From DASVWZ01 sp963708575 (GTDB lineage: Bacteria > Acidobacteriota > Terriglobia > Terriglobales > Acidobacteriaceae), in assembly GCA_963708575.1 (NCBI GenBank), contig CAVPTB010000007.1, positions 1,860,001 to 1,924,000 of the forward strand: DNA of 64,000 nt. Direction: 5' to 3'. The first letter of the stretch is position 1, and each line of letters opens with the position of its first letter. Positions 8,289 to 16,253 of this stretch are shown piece after piece. The notes below the pieces were generated by a model, which worked only from the letters and a program-made list of their open reading frames with translations, had not been told where the DNA came from and did no database searches. The translations under genes and the position numbers were made by a program.

Positions 8289-9776
8289 TTGGTGAAGAAA
8301 CTGGCAAGCGTTGTCGCTTTCCCATTATTCATGTTCCCTATCTTGGGGAATCCGCACGCCTCAGGTCAGACACTCTCAACTCGGGCGCACGGAACGACTC
8401 CGACTAACAACCGGGAGCTAGCGCCCACTCCTGCGCCTCAGACCATCGACCTCACCGTTCCGGCCGGAACCCCTCTGAAAATTGCCCTTGACAAGGAATC
8501 GCGAGTGCAAAAAGTCGGGCAGCCCGTACACGGAAAACTCACCGAGCCTGTCTACTCCTTCGACAAGTTGCTCATCCCCGCGGGCAGCGACGTTAACGGC
8601 CACATCGTGTCCCTGATCGGCGAACCTGCCGTGCAACGCACTATGTCGGCGCTGAATGCCGACTTCTCACCACCTCGGAAAGTGCAAATCGAGTTCACCG
8701 ATCTGGCCCTACCCGACGGCCGTCACATGGCTTTGCAAACCGTGGTTTCCCCTGGCTCGGTTGGTGTGCTCCAATTTGTTCCAGCCAAAGCCTCCAATAA
8801 CAATAAAGACCCTAAGAACGTGGCCTCCCGCCAAATCAGCGACGCCCGCCAACAGGCCCGTTCGCAATGGGACACTCTCAAGAAGCAATGGCAAGAACCC
8901 GGCAAGATGCATCGCCTTAAGCGATATGCCGTCGCCCAGCTTCCCTATCGTCCGCAATATCTGGATGCCGGAACCGGATTCAATGCGGACCTGCAACGTC
9001 CCTTGCAATTCGGTTCCGAACCTCTCCAGCCAGGGATGATTTCCGCCATCGGCGACCCGCCGCCCGCCGGTAGCGTGGTGCATGCGTTGTTAGTCACGCC
9101 GCTGAATTCGGCCATGACAAAAAAAGGCGCACCGGTTGACGCCATCATCAGCCAGCCCCTGGTCGTGACCGACAAACTACTGCTGCCCGAAGGCAGCCAT
9201 CTCCATGGCACAGTCCTGCAGGTTCAACCTGCTCGAAGATTTGGCCGTAATGGCCAGCTTCGCATCGTCTTTCATGAGGTCACACCTCCCGACGGGGTTG
9301 CGGAGAAGGTAGAAGCCAGTCTCGAAGGAGTAGAAGTATCCAAAGGCGAGCACCTGAGCCTCGACTCTGAAGGCGGAGCCCAGGTCACGACGCCCCGCAC
9401 TCGATACCTGACCACGGGCATTCAGATCGCCTTGGCAGCTTCGGCTGCATCTCCGGACCATGACGCCGGAACTGCCGGACGCAGCGGCGGAGAGGTGGGA
9501 CAAGGCGCGGCCACCGGCGCCTCCGGTTTTAAACTCGTCGGCATGATTGTCGGCATCGCGGCACGCTCGCGACTCGTTTCCCAAGTATTTGGAGTTTATG
9601 GCGCCGGGATCTCCGTCTACTCGCACTTCCTCGCTCGCGGTCGCGACGTGGTCTATCCGAAAGACATGTCGATGCTGGTCAGCTTAGGCACGCGACAGGC
9701 CGAGAATCAAAATGGCAAACAATCATCCGCGCAGCTAGCGCGACAAGCGGATTCCCATCTGGTTGCGACGGAGTGA
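8289..9776 (+). CDS. Secreted protein with two similar beta-rich halves, function unknown
   Basis: This 495-residue protein has an N-terminal signal peptide (LASVVAFPLFMFPILG). Two regions share the pattern 'small hydrophobic, P, LLxPxGSxLxGxVxxxxP, then IxFxxxxxPDG': residues about 50-155 (LLIPAGSDVNGHIVS) and about 250-340 (LLLPEGSHLHGTVLQ). This resembles the OB-like repeats of TrbI/VirB10 C-terminal domains, but the type IV secretion context is absent. Start is TTG 8289 or the adjacent GTG 8292. The stop overlaps the start of the next gene (GTGA), so it is translationally coupled to a cytochrome c gene. The function is not known. Confidence 0.75.
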   Translation: MVKKLASVVAFPLFMFPILGNPHASGQTLSTRAHGTTPTNNRELAPTPAPQTIDLTVPAGTPLKIALDKESRVQKVGQPVHGKLTEPVYSFDKLLIPAGSDVNGHIVSLIGEPAVQRTMSALNADFSPPRKVQIEFTDLALPDGRHMALQTVVSPGSVGVLQFVPAKASNNNKDPKNVASRQISDARQQARSQWDTLKKQWQEPGKMHRLKRYAVAQLPYRPQYLDAGTGFNADLQRPLQFGSEPLQPGMISAIGDPPPAGSVVHALLVTPLNSAMTKKGAPVDAIISQPLVVTDKLLLPEGSHLHGTVLQVQPARRFGRNGQLRIVFHEVTPPDGVAEKVEASLEGVEVSKGEHLSLDSEGGAQVTTPRTRYLTTGIQIALAASAASPDHDAGTAGRSGGEVGQGAATGASGFKLVGMIVGIAARSRLVSQVFGVYGAGISVYSHFLARGRDVVYPKDMSMLVSLGTRQAENQNGKQSSAQLARQADSHLVATE

Positions 9777-10177
9777 AATCTCAATTTGCAGGAGTTCGCT
9801 TGAGACAATTTGCAGCCGTTCTGCTCGTTTCTGCTACGTTCTGCGCTTCGGCTTCCGCCAGCGACTGGAAGAGCAAGGTTCCCGACGCTGACCGCAATCA
9901 GAAAAATCCACTCGCTTCCGATCAGAGTGCCGTCGCCACGGGAAAGACACTTTATGCCGACAAATGCGCCAAGTGTCACGGCCCCAAAGGAGAAGGCAAG
10001 GGTCATCATCCTTCGCTGCACACCGCCGAAGTTCACGACGCCGCTCCCGGCGAACTGCAGTGGCTCCTCGAACGTGGCAACCGCTGGCACGGCATGCCAA
10101 GCTATGGCAGCCTATCCCAGGATCAGCGCTGGCAATTGGTCTCCTTCATTCAGTCGCTACCTGTCGATTCCAAATGA
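9773..10177 (+). CDS. Monoheme c-type cytochrome
   Basis: A 134-residue exported cytochrome c. A signal peptide covers residues 1-30 (ending ASAS). The heme site is Cys65-x-x-Cys68-His69 (CAKCHGPKGEG), and Met108 in WHGMPSYG is the likely sixth ligand. The size and GPxGEGKG loop are those of small class I cytochromes c, which shuttle electrons in the periplasm. The GTG start at 9773 overlaps the previous stop by 4 bases. A thioredoxin-like gene follows 60 bases later. The redox partner is not identifiable here. Confidence 0.88.
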   Translation: MKSQFAGVRLRQFAAVLLVSATFCASASASDWKSKVPDADRNQKNPLASDQSAVATGKTLYADKCAKCHGPKGEGKGHHPSLHTAEVHDAAPGELQWLLERGNRWHGMPSYGSLSQDQRWQLVSFIQSLPVDSK

Positions 10178-10237
10178 CCGGGGACTATACCCTACCGCTG
10201 CACTAGAGATACAATAGTCCGCACGTGGGGTGCGTCT

Positions 10238-11122
10238 ATGAAAGCTATTCGAGTGCGTGGTCGATTACTGTCTGCAGTAGTGATTACCCTTGCCTTCTTT
10301 TTCTCCGTCGCCGCTCAGGCTCAGAAACCGGAAATCGTTTGGAGCGACCAGGAGAAGCCGATCATCGATCAGATCCGTGGCCTGCGAAAGCTTCCCGACG
10401 ACACTCGCGCCCAGACCACCAAACAGCTGGCGCTCCAGATTCGCGCGTTACCTGTCACTCCCAATAAACTGCACCTCGCCGTCTCTTTATCTGGCCTCTC
10501 GACTGAAGGCGACTTCGGCCACGATACTCTGCAGGAAGTTGCCACCACTCTTGCTGACGCCCTCCGCGAGCAACCCCAGCCCGACGAAAACGGCAAGCCC
10601 GCGTTTGCCTATCTCGAACTTGCCGAACTGGCGCGCTATGAACACATCCAGATCAATCTCGATGCGCCGCAGCTCAAAGCTGCTACCGCCAAGTTGGAAG
10701 CCGACGACCAACGCCGTCAGGATGCCGATTTCACTCTGACCGACCTTCAAGGCAAAAAGTGGACGCTTCACGATCTGCATGGCAAAGTTGTGCTGGTAAA
10801 TTTCTGGGCCACCTGGTGCCCTCCCTGCCGCAAAGAAATGCCCGACCTCGAAAGCCTCTACGAACGCTTTAAGGACAAAGGGTTCGTCATCCTCGCTATC
10901 TCCGACGAAGAGCAGACTAAGGTCGCCCCTTTCATCAAGGAGAAGAACATCAGCTATCCGGTGCTGCTGGATAACGGGGACAAGACCAACAATCTTTTTC
11001 AAGTCGAAGGTATTCCCAAGAGTTTCGTCTACAACCGCGACGGAAAGCTGGTCTCTGAGTCCATCGACATGCGCACCCAACACCAGTTTCTGGAAATGCT
11101 AGGCGAAGCCGGACTGAAGTAA
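10238..11122 (+). CDS. TlpA/ResA-like thioredoxin-fold protein with N-terminal helical extension
   Basis: The signal peptide covers residues 1-29 (cleavage after AQAQ). An N-terminal region of about 130 residues has no recognised fold. A C-terminal thioredoxin-like domain (about 160-294) begins ADFTLTDLQGKKWTLHDLHG and carries the redox pair in WATWCPPCRKEMP and a cis-proline in VEGIPKSFV. This is the TlpA/ResA arrangement, used in the periplasm to reduce disulfides, for example in apocytochromes before heme attachment. Its position directly behind a cytochrome c gene fits a role in cytochrome maturation, but that is inference. Confidence 0.88.
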   Translation: MKAIRVRGRLLSAVVITLAFFFSVAAQAQKPEIVWSDQEKPIIDQIRGLRKLPDDTRAQTTKQLALQIRALPVTPNKLHLAVSLSGLSTEGDFGHDTLQEVATTLADALREQPQPDENGKPAFAYLELAELARYEHIQINLDAPQLKAATAKLEADDQRRQDADFTLTDLQGKKWTLHDLHGKVVLVNFWATWCPPCRKEMPDLESLYERFKDKGFVILAISDEEQTKVAPFIKEKNISYPVLLDNGDKTNNLFQVEGIPKSFVYNRDGKLVSESIDMRTQHQFLEMLGEAGLK

Positions 11123-11410
11123 AAATCGCCAAACCTCTGCGCTTTCGCACTTTAGTCAACTATCGCAAGTAGGACGCCGAACAGGCGGCCGAAAGATAGC
11201 CCGTCGCCCACCGGCTCGCGCAAAAACGACAACTTCATCTCCGCACTCTCCTCAACACAACACTCTCTCGCCGCACTGTCTACCCGTGCCCGTCAAGAAC
11301 ATACCACCATGCCGGTTTACGAAGTTTTACTCACTCTTTACATAGCCCCGCGCAAGGCCCGCCGTAATTCGCGTTCGTTCAACAGAGGGTTCATTAAAGC
11401 TGGAGGAAAA

Positions 11411-11833
11411 ATGTTAACGACTCATAGCAAGATCTTTTATGTCGACGATAATCCGAAAGCGCGCCGGCTTCTCGGAGGTATATTAAGCAGCTGCGGCTTT
11501 GAAATCATCTCGTCCGGTGATCCCATCGAAGCCATGTCGCGTGTCGGACGAGTTCCCTTCGATCTCGCCCTGCTCGACTATCAAATGCCTCGGCTCTCTG
11601 GCGCCGAACTCGCACAACGCGTGAAATGCGCCAGGCCAGGCGTACCCGTGGTCCTGATTTCTGGCTTCTCTTATCTTCCACCTCCCGAACTACTTTTCGT
11701 CGACGCCCACGTCGGACGCGGCGCTACCCTCGATGACCTGCTGGATACCATACGTACCCTGATTCATTTTTCTTATCCTCCGTTTCATACCGTACCCACG
11801 GTGCCACCGGGACTGCTTTCGCCCGCGGCATAA
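11411..11833 (+). CDS. Receiver-only response regulator lacking the usual switch lysine
   Basis: A 140-residue single-domain CheY-like protein. The acidic pair is in FYVDDNP and the phospho-acceptor is Asp56 in LALLDYQMPRLSG. The T/S switch is in VVLISGFS. The normal Lys-Pro after strand 5 is not evident; the corresponding region reads AHVGRGATLDD. ATG 11411 was chosen because a clear Shine-Dalgarno (CTGGAGGAAAA) precedes it; an open frame runs upstream to 11309. No output domain and no neighbouring kinase are present, so the partner is unknown. The loss of the lysine may mean altered phosphorylation. Confidence 0.8.
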   Translation: MLTTHSKIFYVDDNPKARRLLGGILSSCGFEIISSGDPIEAMSRVGRVPFDLALLDYQMPRLSGAELAQRVKCARPGVPVVLISGFSYLPPPELLFVDAHVGRGATLDDLLDTIRTLIHFSYPPFHTVPTVPPGLLSPAA

Positions 11834-11885
11834 AACACCAACCCGCTTCGGTTTGGCCGGTTCGGTATAGTGTTCACAGAAAACT

Positions 11886-12266
11886 GTGACCACAAAACCG
11901 ACCAAACCGATGATGATTCTGATCGCCGGGCCTTATCGCTCCGGTACCAACGACAATCCGGAACTGATCCGCAAGAATGTTCAGGTAATGGAGTCCTTCG
12001 CGCTTCCCATCTTCCGCGCTGGTCACATTCCGATCCTGGGCGAATGGTTGGCTCTTCCCTTGGTTGAACTGGCGGGATCGAAGAAGCTCGGCGACGAACC
12101 CTTCAACGATATATTCCATCCCATCGCGACACGGTTGTTGGAAAAGTGCGACGCCGTACTTCGCGTGGGAGGTCCCTCAACCGGCGCCGACGAAATGGTG
12201 CGCGTCGGCCAAAGCCTCGGTCTCGCGATTTATAGGGCTGCCTCTGAAATACCTCTGGCGGGATAA
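11886..12266 (+). CDS. DUF4406 / nucleoside 2-deoxyribosyltransferase-like protein
   Basis: A 126-residue protein with the N-terminal MMILIAGPYRSG and the C-terminal STGADEMVRVGQSLGLAI. These are features of DUF4406 and nucleoside 2-deoxyribosyltransferase-like folds. The start is GTG 11886 or, more compactly, ATG 11910 or 11913 (MMILIAGPYR). It stands alone, convergent with the frameshifted MEDS gene. The fold assignment is reasonable; a substrate cannot be given. Confidence 0.75.
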   Translation: MTTKPTKPMMILIAGPYRSGTNDNPELIRKNVQVMESFALPIFRAGHIPILGEWLALPLVELAGSKKLGDEPFNDIFHPIATRLLEKCDAVLRVGGPSTGADEMVRVGQSLGLAIYRAASEIPLAG

Positions 12267-12302
12267 CCGGGCGGTTCTTAATTTATTGCGGCACTCTGGG
12301 GA

Positions 12303-13098
12303 TCATGATCTTGCAATCGGCTCGGCGGTCTTCACGACCCTCTCGGCCTGCGCCGTTGCATGATCAAAACTCGGGGCAACGCCCCATCCTACGATCGCTC
12401 TGGGCCGGCGTTGTTGCACAACGTAGTAGTACATGGGATTCGTCACATATTTGTCCGCCACAACTTCGGCTGTGTAATCCCCATAGTGAGCATGAATGCT
12501 GGTATAGATCGAACTGGAGTCTTCGGCGATCAAGTGCATCTTGTGGGCCTCAAGCACCGAGTTCAGGAACTCCGTAGGAAACTTCCCAACCTCATACTGG
12601 CAAAGTCCCACCAGGGCTTTCGTGGAAAACCGTTCATCCACCATTTTCTCGTACTGCAGCACCAGTCGGTAATCACGCGATGTCTTCGGACGCCCAGCCC
12701 ATTTCTCCCGCCGTTCTCAGTGCCGTGAATTGACTGTCCAAAGCTCTATCCACAGACCGGGCCAGCATCTCCATCATTTTTTCCGGTTGGAAAGCTCCGT
12801 TCGGCAGGTAAACCTCGGCTTCCGTGTGGAGTTCCAAAGCTCCGCGCTCGATCTCCCTATCTGTATCGACTCCGAGAAACCTCAGATCGTAAAGCAGCGA
12901 TCTGAGAGTGTCGGTTTTCTGAACGCAAAAAACATGCTCGCCCCGCCGCAGTCCTTCCGCCACGAATGGTGTAAGTACCTCCAGAAGCATTTTCTGAGAG
13001 CGGTAAAACACGCAGGTGTGGCTTCCGTGTTTGAACTGGAAAAGGGGAGAGGCTCGCAATATATCGATCATCGGAGCGGTGGGTCGCCTGGAAAACAA
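12303..13098 (-). pseudogene. MEDS-domain sensor protein interrupted by one frameshift
   Basis: Two adjacent minus-strand frames encode the two halves of one MEDS (DcmR sensory) domain. The N-terminal part (13098 to 12673) includes FKHGSHTCVFYRSQKMLLEVL and ends ALRTAGEMGWASEDIA. The C-terminal part resumes in the +1 frame as DYRLVLQYEKMVDERF and continues to ALVGLCQYEVGKFP. The joint lies at about 12673-12680. Removing one base would give an intact protein of about 264 residues, a normal length for the family. MEDS domains are found in regulators of methylotrophy and in proteins paired with histidine kinases or STAS proteins. This is either a recent mutation or a sequence error. Confidence 0.8.
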
Positions 13099-13243
13099 TC
13101 TTCGTGGATCAGCTTAGCTTTTCTTCAGTGAGGGCACAAGGCTTTCCTGAGGCTTCATCAATTCCGAAGGTAATAAGTGTTCGCTGTAGGACAATGCTGA
13201 CTATAAGCGCACGTCGCCGCCGCAAGCGCAGCAGCTTTTCTAA

Positions 13244-13414
13244 CTACTCCTGGGCATTCCGTTTATCGGCTGCAATTTGCCCCATCTCCACATGGATTTG
13301 TTTCCGCCGATTCTCTCGCTCCAGGTGTTCTTCCGGCGTCGCAGGCACGCTTTCTTTCATCATGGCAAGTTCCTTCAGAAGCGCCATCATTTGCTCAGAG
13401 TGCTCGCTGCTCAT
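13244..13414 (-). CDS. Small hydrophilic protein, 56 residues
   Basis: A short minus-strand frame from ATG 13414 to TAG at 13244-13246. The protein begins MSSEHSEQMMALLKELAMMK and continues with highly charged sequence ending KRNAQE. It has a good Shine-Dalgarno (CTGAGGTGATGCG) before the ATG. It looks entirely alpha-helical and Met/Glu/Lys rich, with no signal peptide. The function is unknown. It lies between the MEDS gene and the Mn catalase gene, both on the same strand. The longer plus-strand frame over the same bases has no protein character. Confidence 0.55.
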   Translation of the reverse strand: MSSEHSEQMMALLKELAMMKESVPATPEEHLERENRRKQIHVEMGQIAADKRNAQE

Positions 13415-13606
13415 CGCATCACCTCAGAATTCGCTCCCTTGGATGACGTTTCCCGGCGCAGAGTCATCCCAGACAAGTTACATCTCAGGATCCTGGCTGC
13501 ACTCTTGTGATGCAACCCAGTAAAAGAAGCGCTACTCCGAATTGCGGTGAGAAACCCGCGGTATCTCGGGCTGATTCCTGGCGGGAGGTGCAGGCAGGAA
13601 TGGCGA

Positions 13607-13626
13607 AGGCCGACTGATGTCGGCCT
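13607..13626 (-). terminator. Hairpin downstream of the Mn catalase gene
   Basis: A perfect 8-bp inverted repeat (AGGCCGAC / GTCGGCCT) with loop TGAT lies 18 bases beyond the catalase stop. There is no T-tract, so it may act as an mRNA end-stabilising hairpin and not as a classical terminator. Confidence 0.5.
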
Positions 13627-13643
13627 CCGCAACCTGCGCTACT

Positions 13644-14468
13644 CTAAGCGGGTTTCCGCAACTTCACCTTGCTTCCCGCGGTCTTCTTCCGGACGCCGGA
13701 CTTCATGGCTTCTCCTGCCGCCTCCTTGTTAAGCTCTCCATCGTCTTTAAGATTTTCGACCCCTTGTTCCAGGGCAGGAGAGTCAACAATTTCCCAGTCA
13801 CCACCTTCATTCCATGGACCGCGTGCGTCCGTTTCGCCCTCATCGCCCACGCCGGTTGAGTCGTTAAAATACTGATCGACCAGCACCGGTGTCGGAGCAA
13901 TCTTACCAATCTCGAAACGGTCCTTGCCCATGCTTTCCAGTGCCGCGGTGAACGCCTTCATATGGGTGATCTCGCGCGTCATCAGGAATTGCAGCGTGTC
14001 GACGGTTCCCGGATCATCCGTGAAGTTAATCAGCCGTTCGTAAACGATTTTGGCACGACCCTCGGCGGCAATATTGCTGCGCAAATCGACATCGAGTTCG
14101 CCTGTGATTTTCAAATAATCTGCAGTCCAGGCATCACCCATGGAATTGAAGAGACCCACTCCGCCGCCGCCCGCAATGGCGATGAGCGGATCGACCTCGG
14201 CAGCATCGCGACCGAATTTTAGCGGCTTCAAGTGCATGCGCGCGAGAGTGCCGACGACTTCGAGGTGACTGAGTTCCTCGGTTCCGATATCCATCAACAA
14301 GTCTTTACGTTCCGGATCGTCGCAGTTAAGCCCTTGGATGGAATACTGCATGGCGGCTGCAAGTTCGCCATTCGCGCCGCCGAATTGCTCCAGCAACATA
14401 TTGCCAAATCGGGGATCTGGCGTTCCTACATTTACGGTGTACATCAGCTTTTTTATATGATGGTACAT
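13644..14468 (-). CDS. Manganese catalase
   Basis: A 274-residue dimanganese catalase that disproportionates hydrogen peroxide. The ferritin-like four-helix core carries the metal ligands: Glu35 in GGANGELAAAMQY, the Glu-Glu-x-x-His in TEELSHLE (Glu65/His68) and a second Glu/His pair around NIAAEGRAK and LMTREITHMKAF. The length and C-terminal tail (Lys- and Asp-rich, ending KVKLRKPA) are normal for the family. The neighbours are a DUF892 ferritin-like gene upstream on the same strand and a peroxiredoxin further on, making this an oxidative-stress neighbourhood. Confidence 0.95.
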   Translation of the reverse strand: MYHHIKKLMYTVNVGTPDPRFGNMLLEQFGGANGELAAAMQYSIQGLNCDDPERKDLLMDIGTEELSHLEVVGTLARMHLKPLKFGRDAAEVDPLIAIAGGGGVGLFNSMGDAWTADYLKITGELDVDLRSNIAAEGRAKIVYERLINFTDDPGTVDTLQFLMTREITHMKAFTAALESMGKDRFEIGKIAPTPVLVDQYFNDSTGVGDEGETDARGPWNEGGDWEIVDSPALEQGVENLKDDGELNKEAAGEAMKSGVRKKTAGSKVKLRKPA

Positions 14469-14624
14469 AATTTCTTTTCTCTCTTTTCCTGCAAATGATT
14501 TTCCTGCGGCCGTGACCGAAGGGTAGATCCGAACAATAGCGTTCTTTTCCGTGTCGCAAAGATGCGCAAAACTCGCAACCGAGTGGGCATCCCGATCATC
14601 TGGGCGGCCCTTGTTTCGGGAAGA

Positions 14625-15128
14625 TTAGGCTGCCGCTTCCTGCGGTGCGCCGTCGAGTAACTTCGCGGCAATCTTCCTCAGCTTGTCTTCCGCTGCCTCT
14701 TCCTCGGACAACGATTTCTTTAGCAGGCTGACAACTTCTTTTTCACTGATCTGTTCCGCCAGACTGATGGCAGTCAGATAGCCAGCCATCTCGTAGTGCT
14801 CGACACGGCTGCCCGCGCCGATGATGCCTAGGTCAAGGACGTCTTCGTTTCCATCCTCGCTCAATGCCTCTGCGCCTTCTTTAATGCAGCCTTCCATGCC
14901 GACGCATTTCTTTCCGCTCGGCTTGATTTCGAGGATTCCGGCGATCTGTTCGAGCCGCTGCACCTGCGCCTCCGTTTCCTTCAAGTGCCCTTTAAAAGCA
15001 TCCTGCAGCGCGGGGTCGTTCGCCCCCTTTGCCATCTTCGGGAGGGCCTTAGTGAGCTGTTTCTCGGCGGAATACAAATCTTTTATTTCGTCTTCCAGCA
15101 GATCCTTCAAAACTTCCTTGTCAGCCAT
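14625..15128 (-). CDS. DUF892 (YciE/YciF) ferritin-like protein
   Basis: A 167-residue four-helix protein starting MADKEVLKDLLEDEIKDLYS, the signature of DUF892. Metal-ligand-like positions are visible in DEIKDLYSAEKQL, KETEAQVQRLEQI and SRVEHYEMAGY. Members are induced under osmotic, desiccation and general stress and often sit beside Mn catalases, as here (156 bases upstream on the same strand). The start has a Shine-Dalgarno (AAGGAGTCAAAAAA). Iron or manganese binding is inferred from the fold. Confidence 0.9.
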   Translation of the reverse strand: MADKEVLKDLLEDEIKDLYSAEKQLTKALPKMAKGANDPALQDAFKGHLKETEAQVQRLEQIAGILEIKPSGKKCVGMEGCIKEGAEALSEDGNEDVLDLGIIGAGSRVEHYEMAGYLTAISLAEQISEKEVVSLLKKSLSEEEAAEDKLRKIAAKLLDGAPQEAAA

Positions 15129-15517
15129 TTTTTTGACTCCTTATTATTGAATTGTTTTGGTGCCACGCCATAACCCCTACCCCGCGCTGTTTCAGCACTC
15201 AGTGACTCAGAAGCCCGATCAGAATCACTACTGGCATCGCCCCACCCAGAAGCAGAGTTGAACGCCTGCTTCGTCTTCAGGCGTTGTAAACACACAGCCG
15301 CCACTCTCATTACCGCCGCTCTTAAGACGCTCGAAGCGGAGCTCCGTTTGCGCGTCGTTTGAAGAACACTTCCACCCGGCAGCCCTGGCACGATAAGGCC
15401 GCGCTGCCCACATCTGCCTCGTCAATTAGTCACGACACTAGGACTCCAACGGATTGCGATCAGTTGCTTATTTGGTGACTTATTCGGGAGCTGACTTGGA
15501 TTGAAGATCGTCACTGA
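15129..15517. other. Gene-free stretch
   Basis: No frame here has protein character, a good ribosome site or recognisable homology. It lies between the stress genes and the integrase remnant, and may itself be decayed mobile-element DNA. Confidence 0.5.
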
Positions 15518-15685
15518 CTTCATGCGACACAAATCCGAAGCTGGATGGATGCGGTGGGTACTCCGGTTGCGGTACAACAGAAGCTGATGCGGCACGCCGA
15601 CATCACGACCACGTTTGATATTTATGCGGACGTGCCAACGATGAACGCAGGAAGCCAGCGGCAAAGTAACGCACCTGGCGCTTAA
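15518..15685 (+). pseudogene. Tyrosine recombinase (phage integrase) C-terminal remnant
   Basis: A short frame opened by an upstream stop translates as LHATQIRSWMDAVGTPVAV, then QQKLMRHADITTTFDIYADV and a short tail ending PGA. This is the C-terminal catalytic part of a tyrosine recombinase: the R-H-A-D segment with the second catalytic His, and the nucleophile Tyr in the DIYADV box. The first two-thirds of the protein are missing. It ends 38 bases from the tRNA-Sec gene. Integrases usually sit next to the tRNA gene they use as an attachment site, so this is probably the scar of an element that inserted at selC. Confidence 0.75.
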
Positions 15686-15723
15686 CGGCACGCAAGCAGC
15701 CGGCTAAGATCTAAGTTTGATTT

Positions 15724-15821
15724 TGGCGGAAGCGAGTGGGAGTCGAACCCACCAGTGACAGCATTACCTGCCACTCACCGGTTTTGAAGACCGGAACGAT
15801 CACCGGACCGCATGCGCTTCC
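15724..15821 (-). tRNA. selC: tRNA-Sec (anticodon TCA)
   Basis: The minus strand reads GGAAGCGC at the 5' end, an anticodon stem CCGGT/ACCGG enclosing CTTCAAA with anticodon TCA, a long variable arm, the T arm GTGGG-TTCGACT-CCCAC and a 3' end CGCTTCCGCCA with encoded CCA. The 98-base length, long acceptor arm, long variable arm and G73 match bacterial tRNA-Sec and not tRNA-Ser. It inserts selenocysteine at UGA together with SelA, SelB and SelD, which must lie elsewhere in the genome. Confidence 0.93.
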
Positions 15822-15923
15822 ATCCTTGCTATTTTCTTATACGTACTGTGGTTACTAAGAATATCTGGTGACCACGGTGAGTGACCAATTACGATTTGAA
15901 GAGTTTCTTTTGTAATGTACATC

Positions 15924-16055
15924 TCATCGAACGTAAGCAATTTGCACACTCAGGTCCCCACCGATTTCCATTTTCGCATCGTGTTGCCCCGGGAGCTTGA
16001 CCCCATCCGAACACCCAGGCAGACAGACCGCCACGAATAAAACGAGAGGCTTCAT
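15924..16055 (-). CDS. Very small lipoprotein, 43 residues
   Basis: The frame runs from ATG 16055 to TGA at 15924-15926. It encodes MKPLVLFVAVCLPGCSDGV followed by a short hydrophilic tail ending VQIAYVR. A strong Shine-Dalgarno (CGGAGGTG) sits 7 bases before the ATG. Residues 1-15 form a lipoprotein signal peptide with lipobox LPGC, leaving a mature peptide of only about 29 residues. It lies about 100 bases upstream of tRNA-Sec on the same strand. The function is unknown; it may also be a truncated remnant within the mobile-element scar. Confidence 0.55.
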   Translation of the reverse strand: MKPLVLFVAVCLPGCSDGVKLPGQHDAKMEIGGDLSVQIAYVR

Positions 16056-16171
16056 ACTTCGACACCTCCGTTTCAGCCTGAGTCTCACACAAACTGAGCA
16101 TGGCCGTCTACGATCCGCCGGTTCGTGTCAGCGTCAGGTCATTTTCGGGTCACAGAACCACACTTCCAAAA

Positions 16172-16206
16172 AAGTGTCCCCGTGAGACCGCAGTAGAAGT
16201 GTCCCC
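16172..16206. repeat. Direct repeat AAGTGTCCCC at the left edge of the IS remnant
   Basis: The 10-mer AAGTGTCCCC occurs at 16172-16181 and again at 16197-16206, just before the transposase frame. Short repeated GTGTCCCC-type blocks are common at the ends of ISNCY-family elements, so this is probably the transposase-binding left end. A matching right end was not found. Confidence 0.45.
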
Positions 16207-16253
16207 TTTTAGAGTTTCTTCGTGGAGGAGGAACCGAGATTGGGGAGAACGGA

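Noticed and set aside
8105..8407. 100-codon plus-strand frame before the secreted-protein gene
   Set aside because: It overlaps the start of the supported gene in another frame and part of the aminotransferase; no protein character.
13104..13523. 139-codon plus-strand frame near the stress genes
   Set aside because: Ser/Arg-rich without homology; the minus-strand 56-residue gene with a good ribosome site explains the stretch better.
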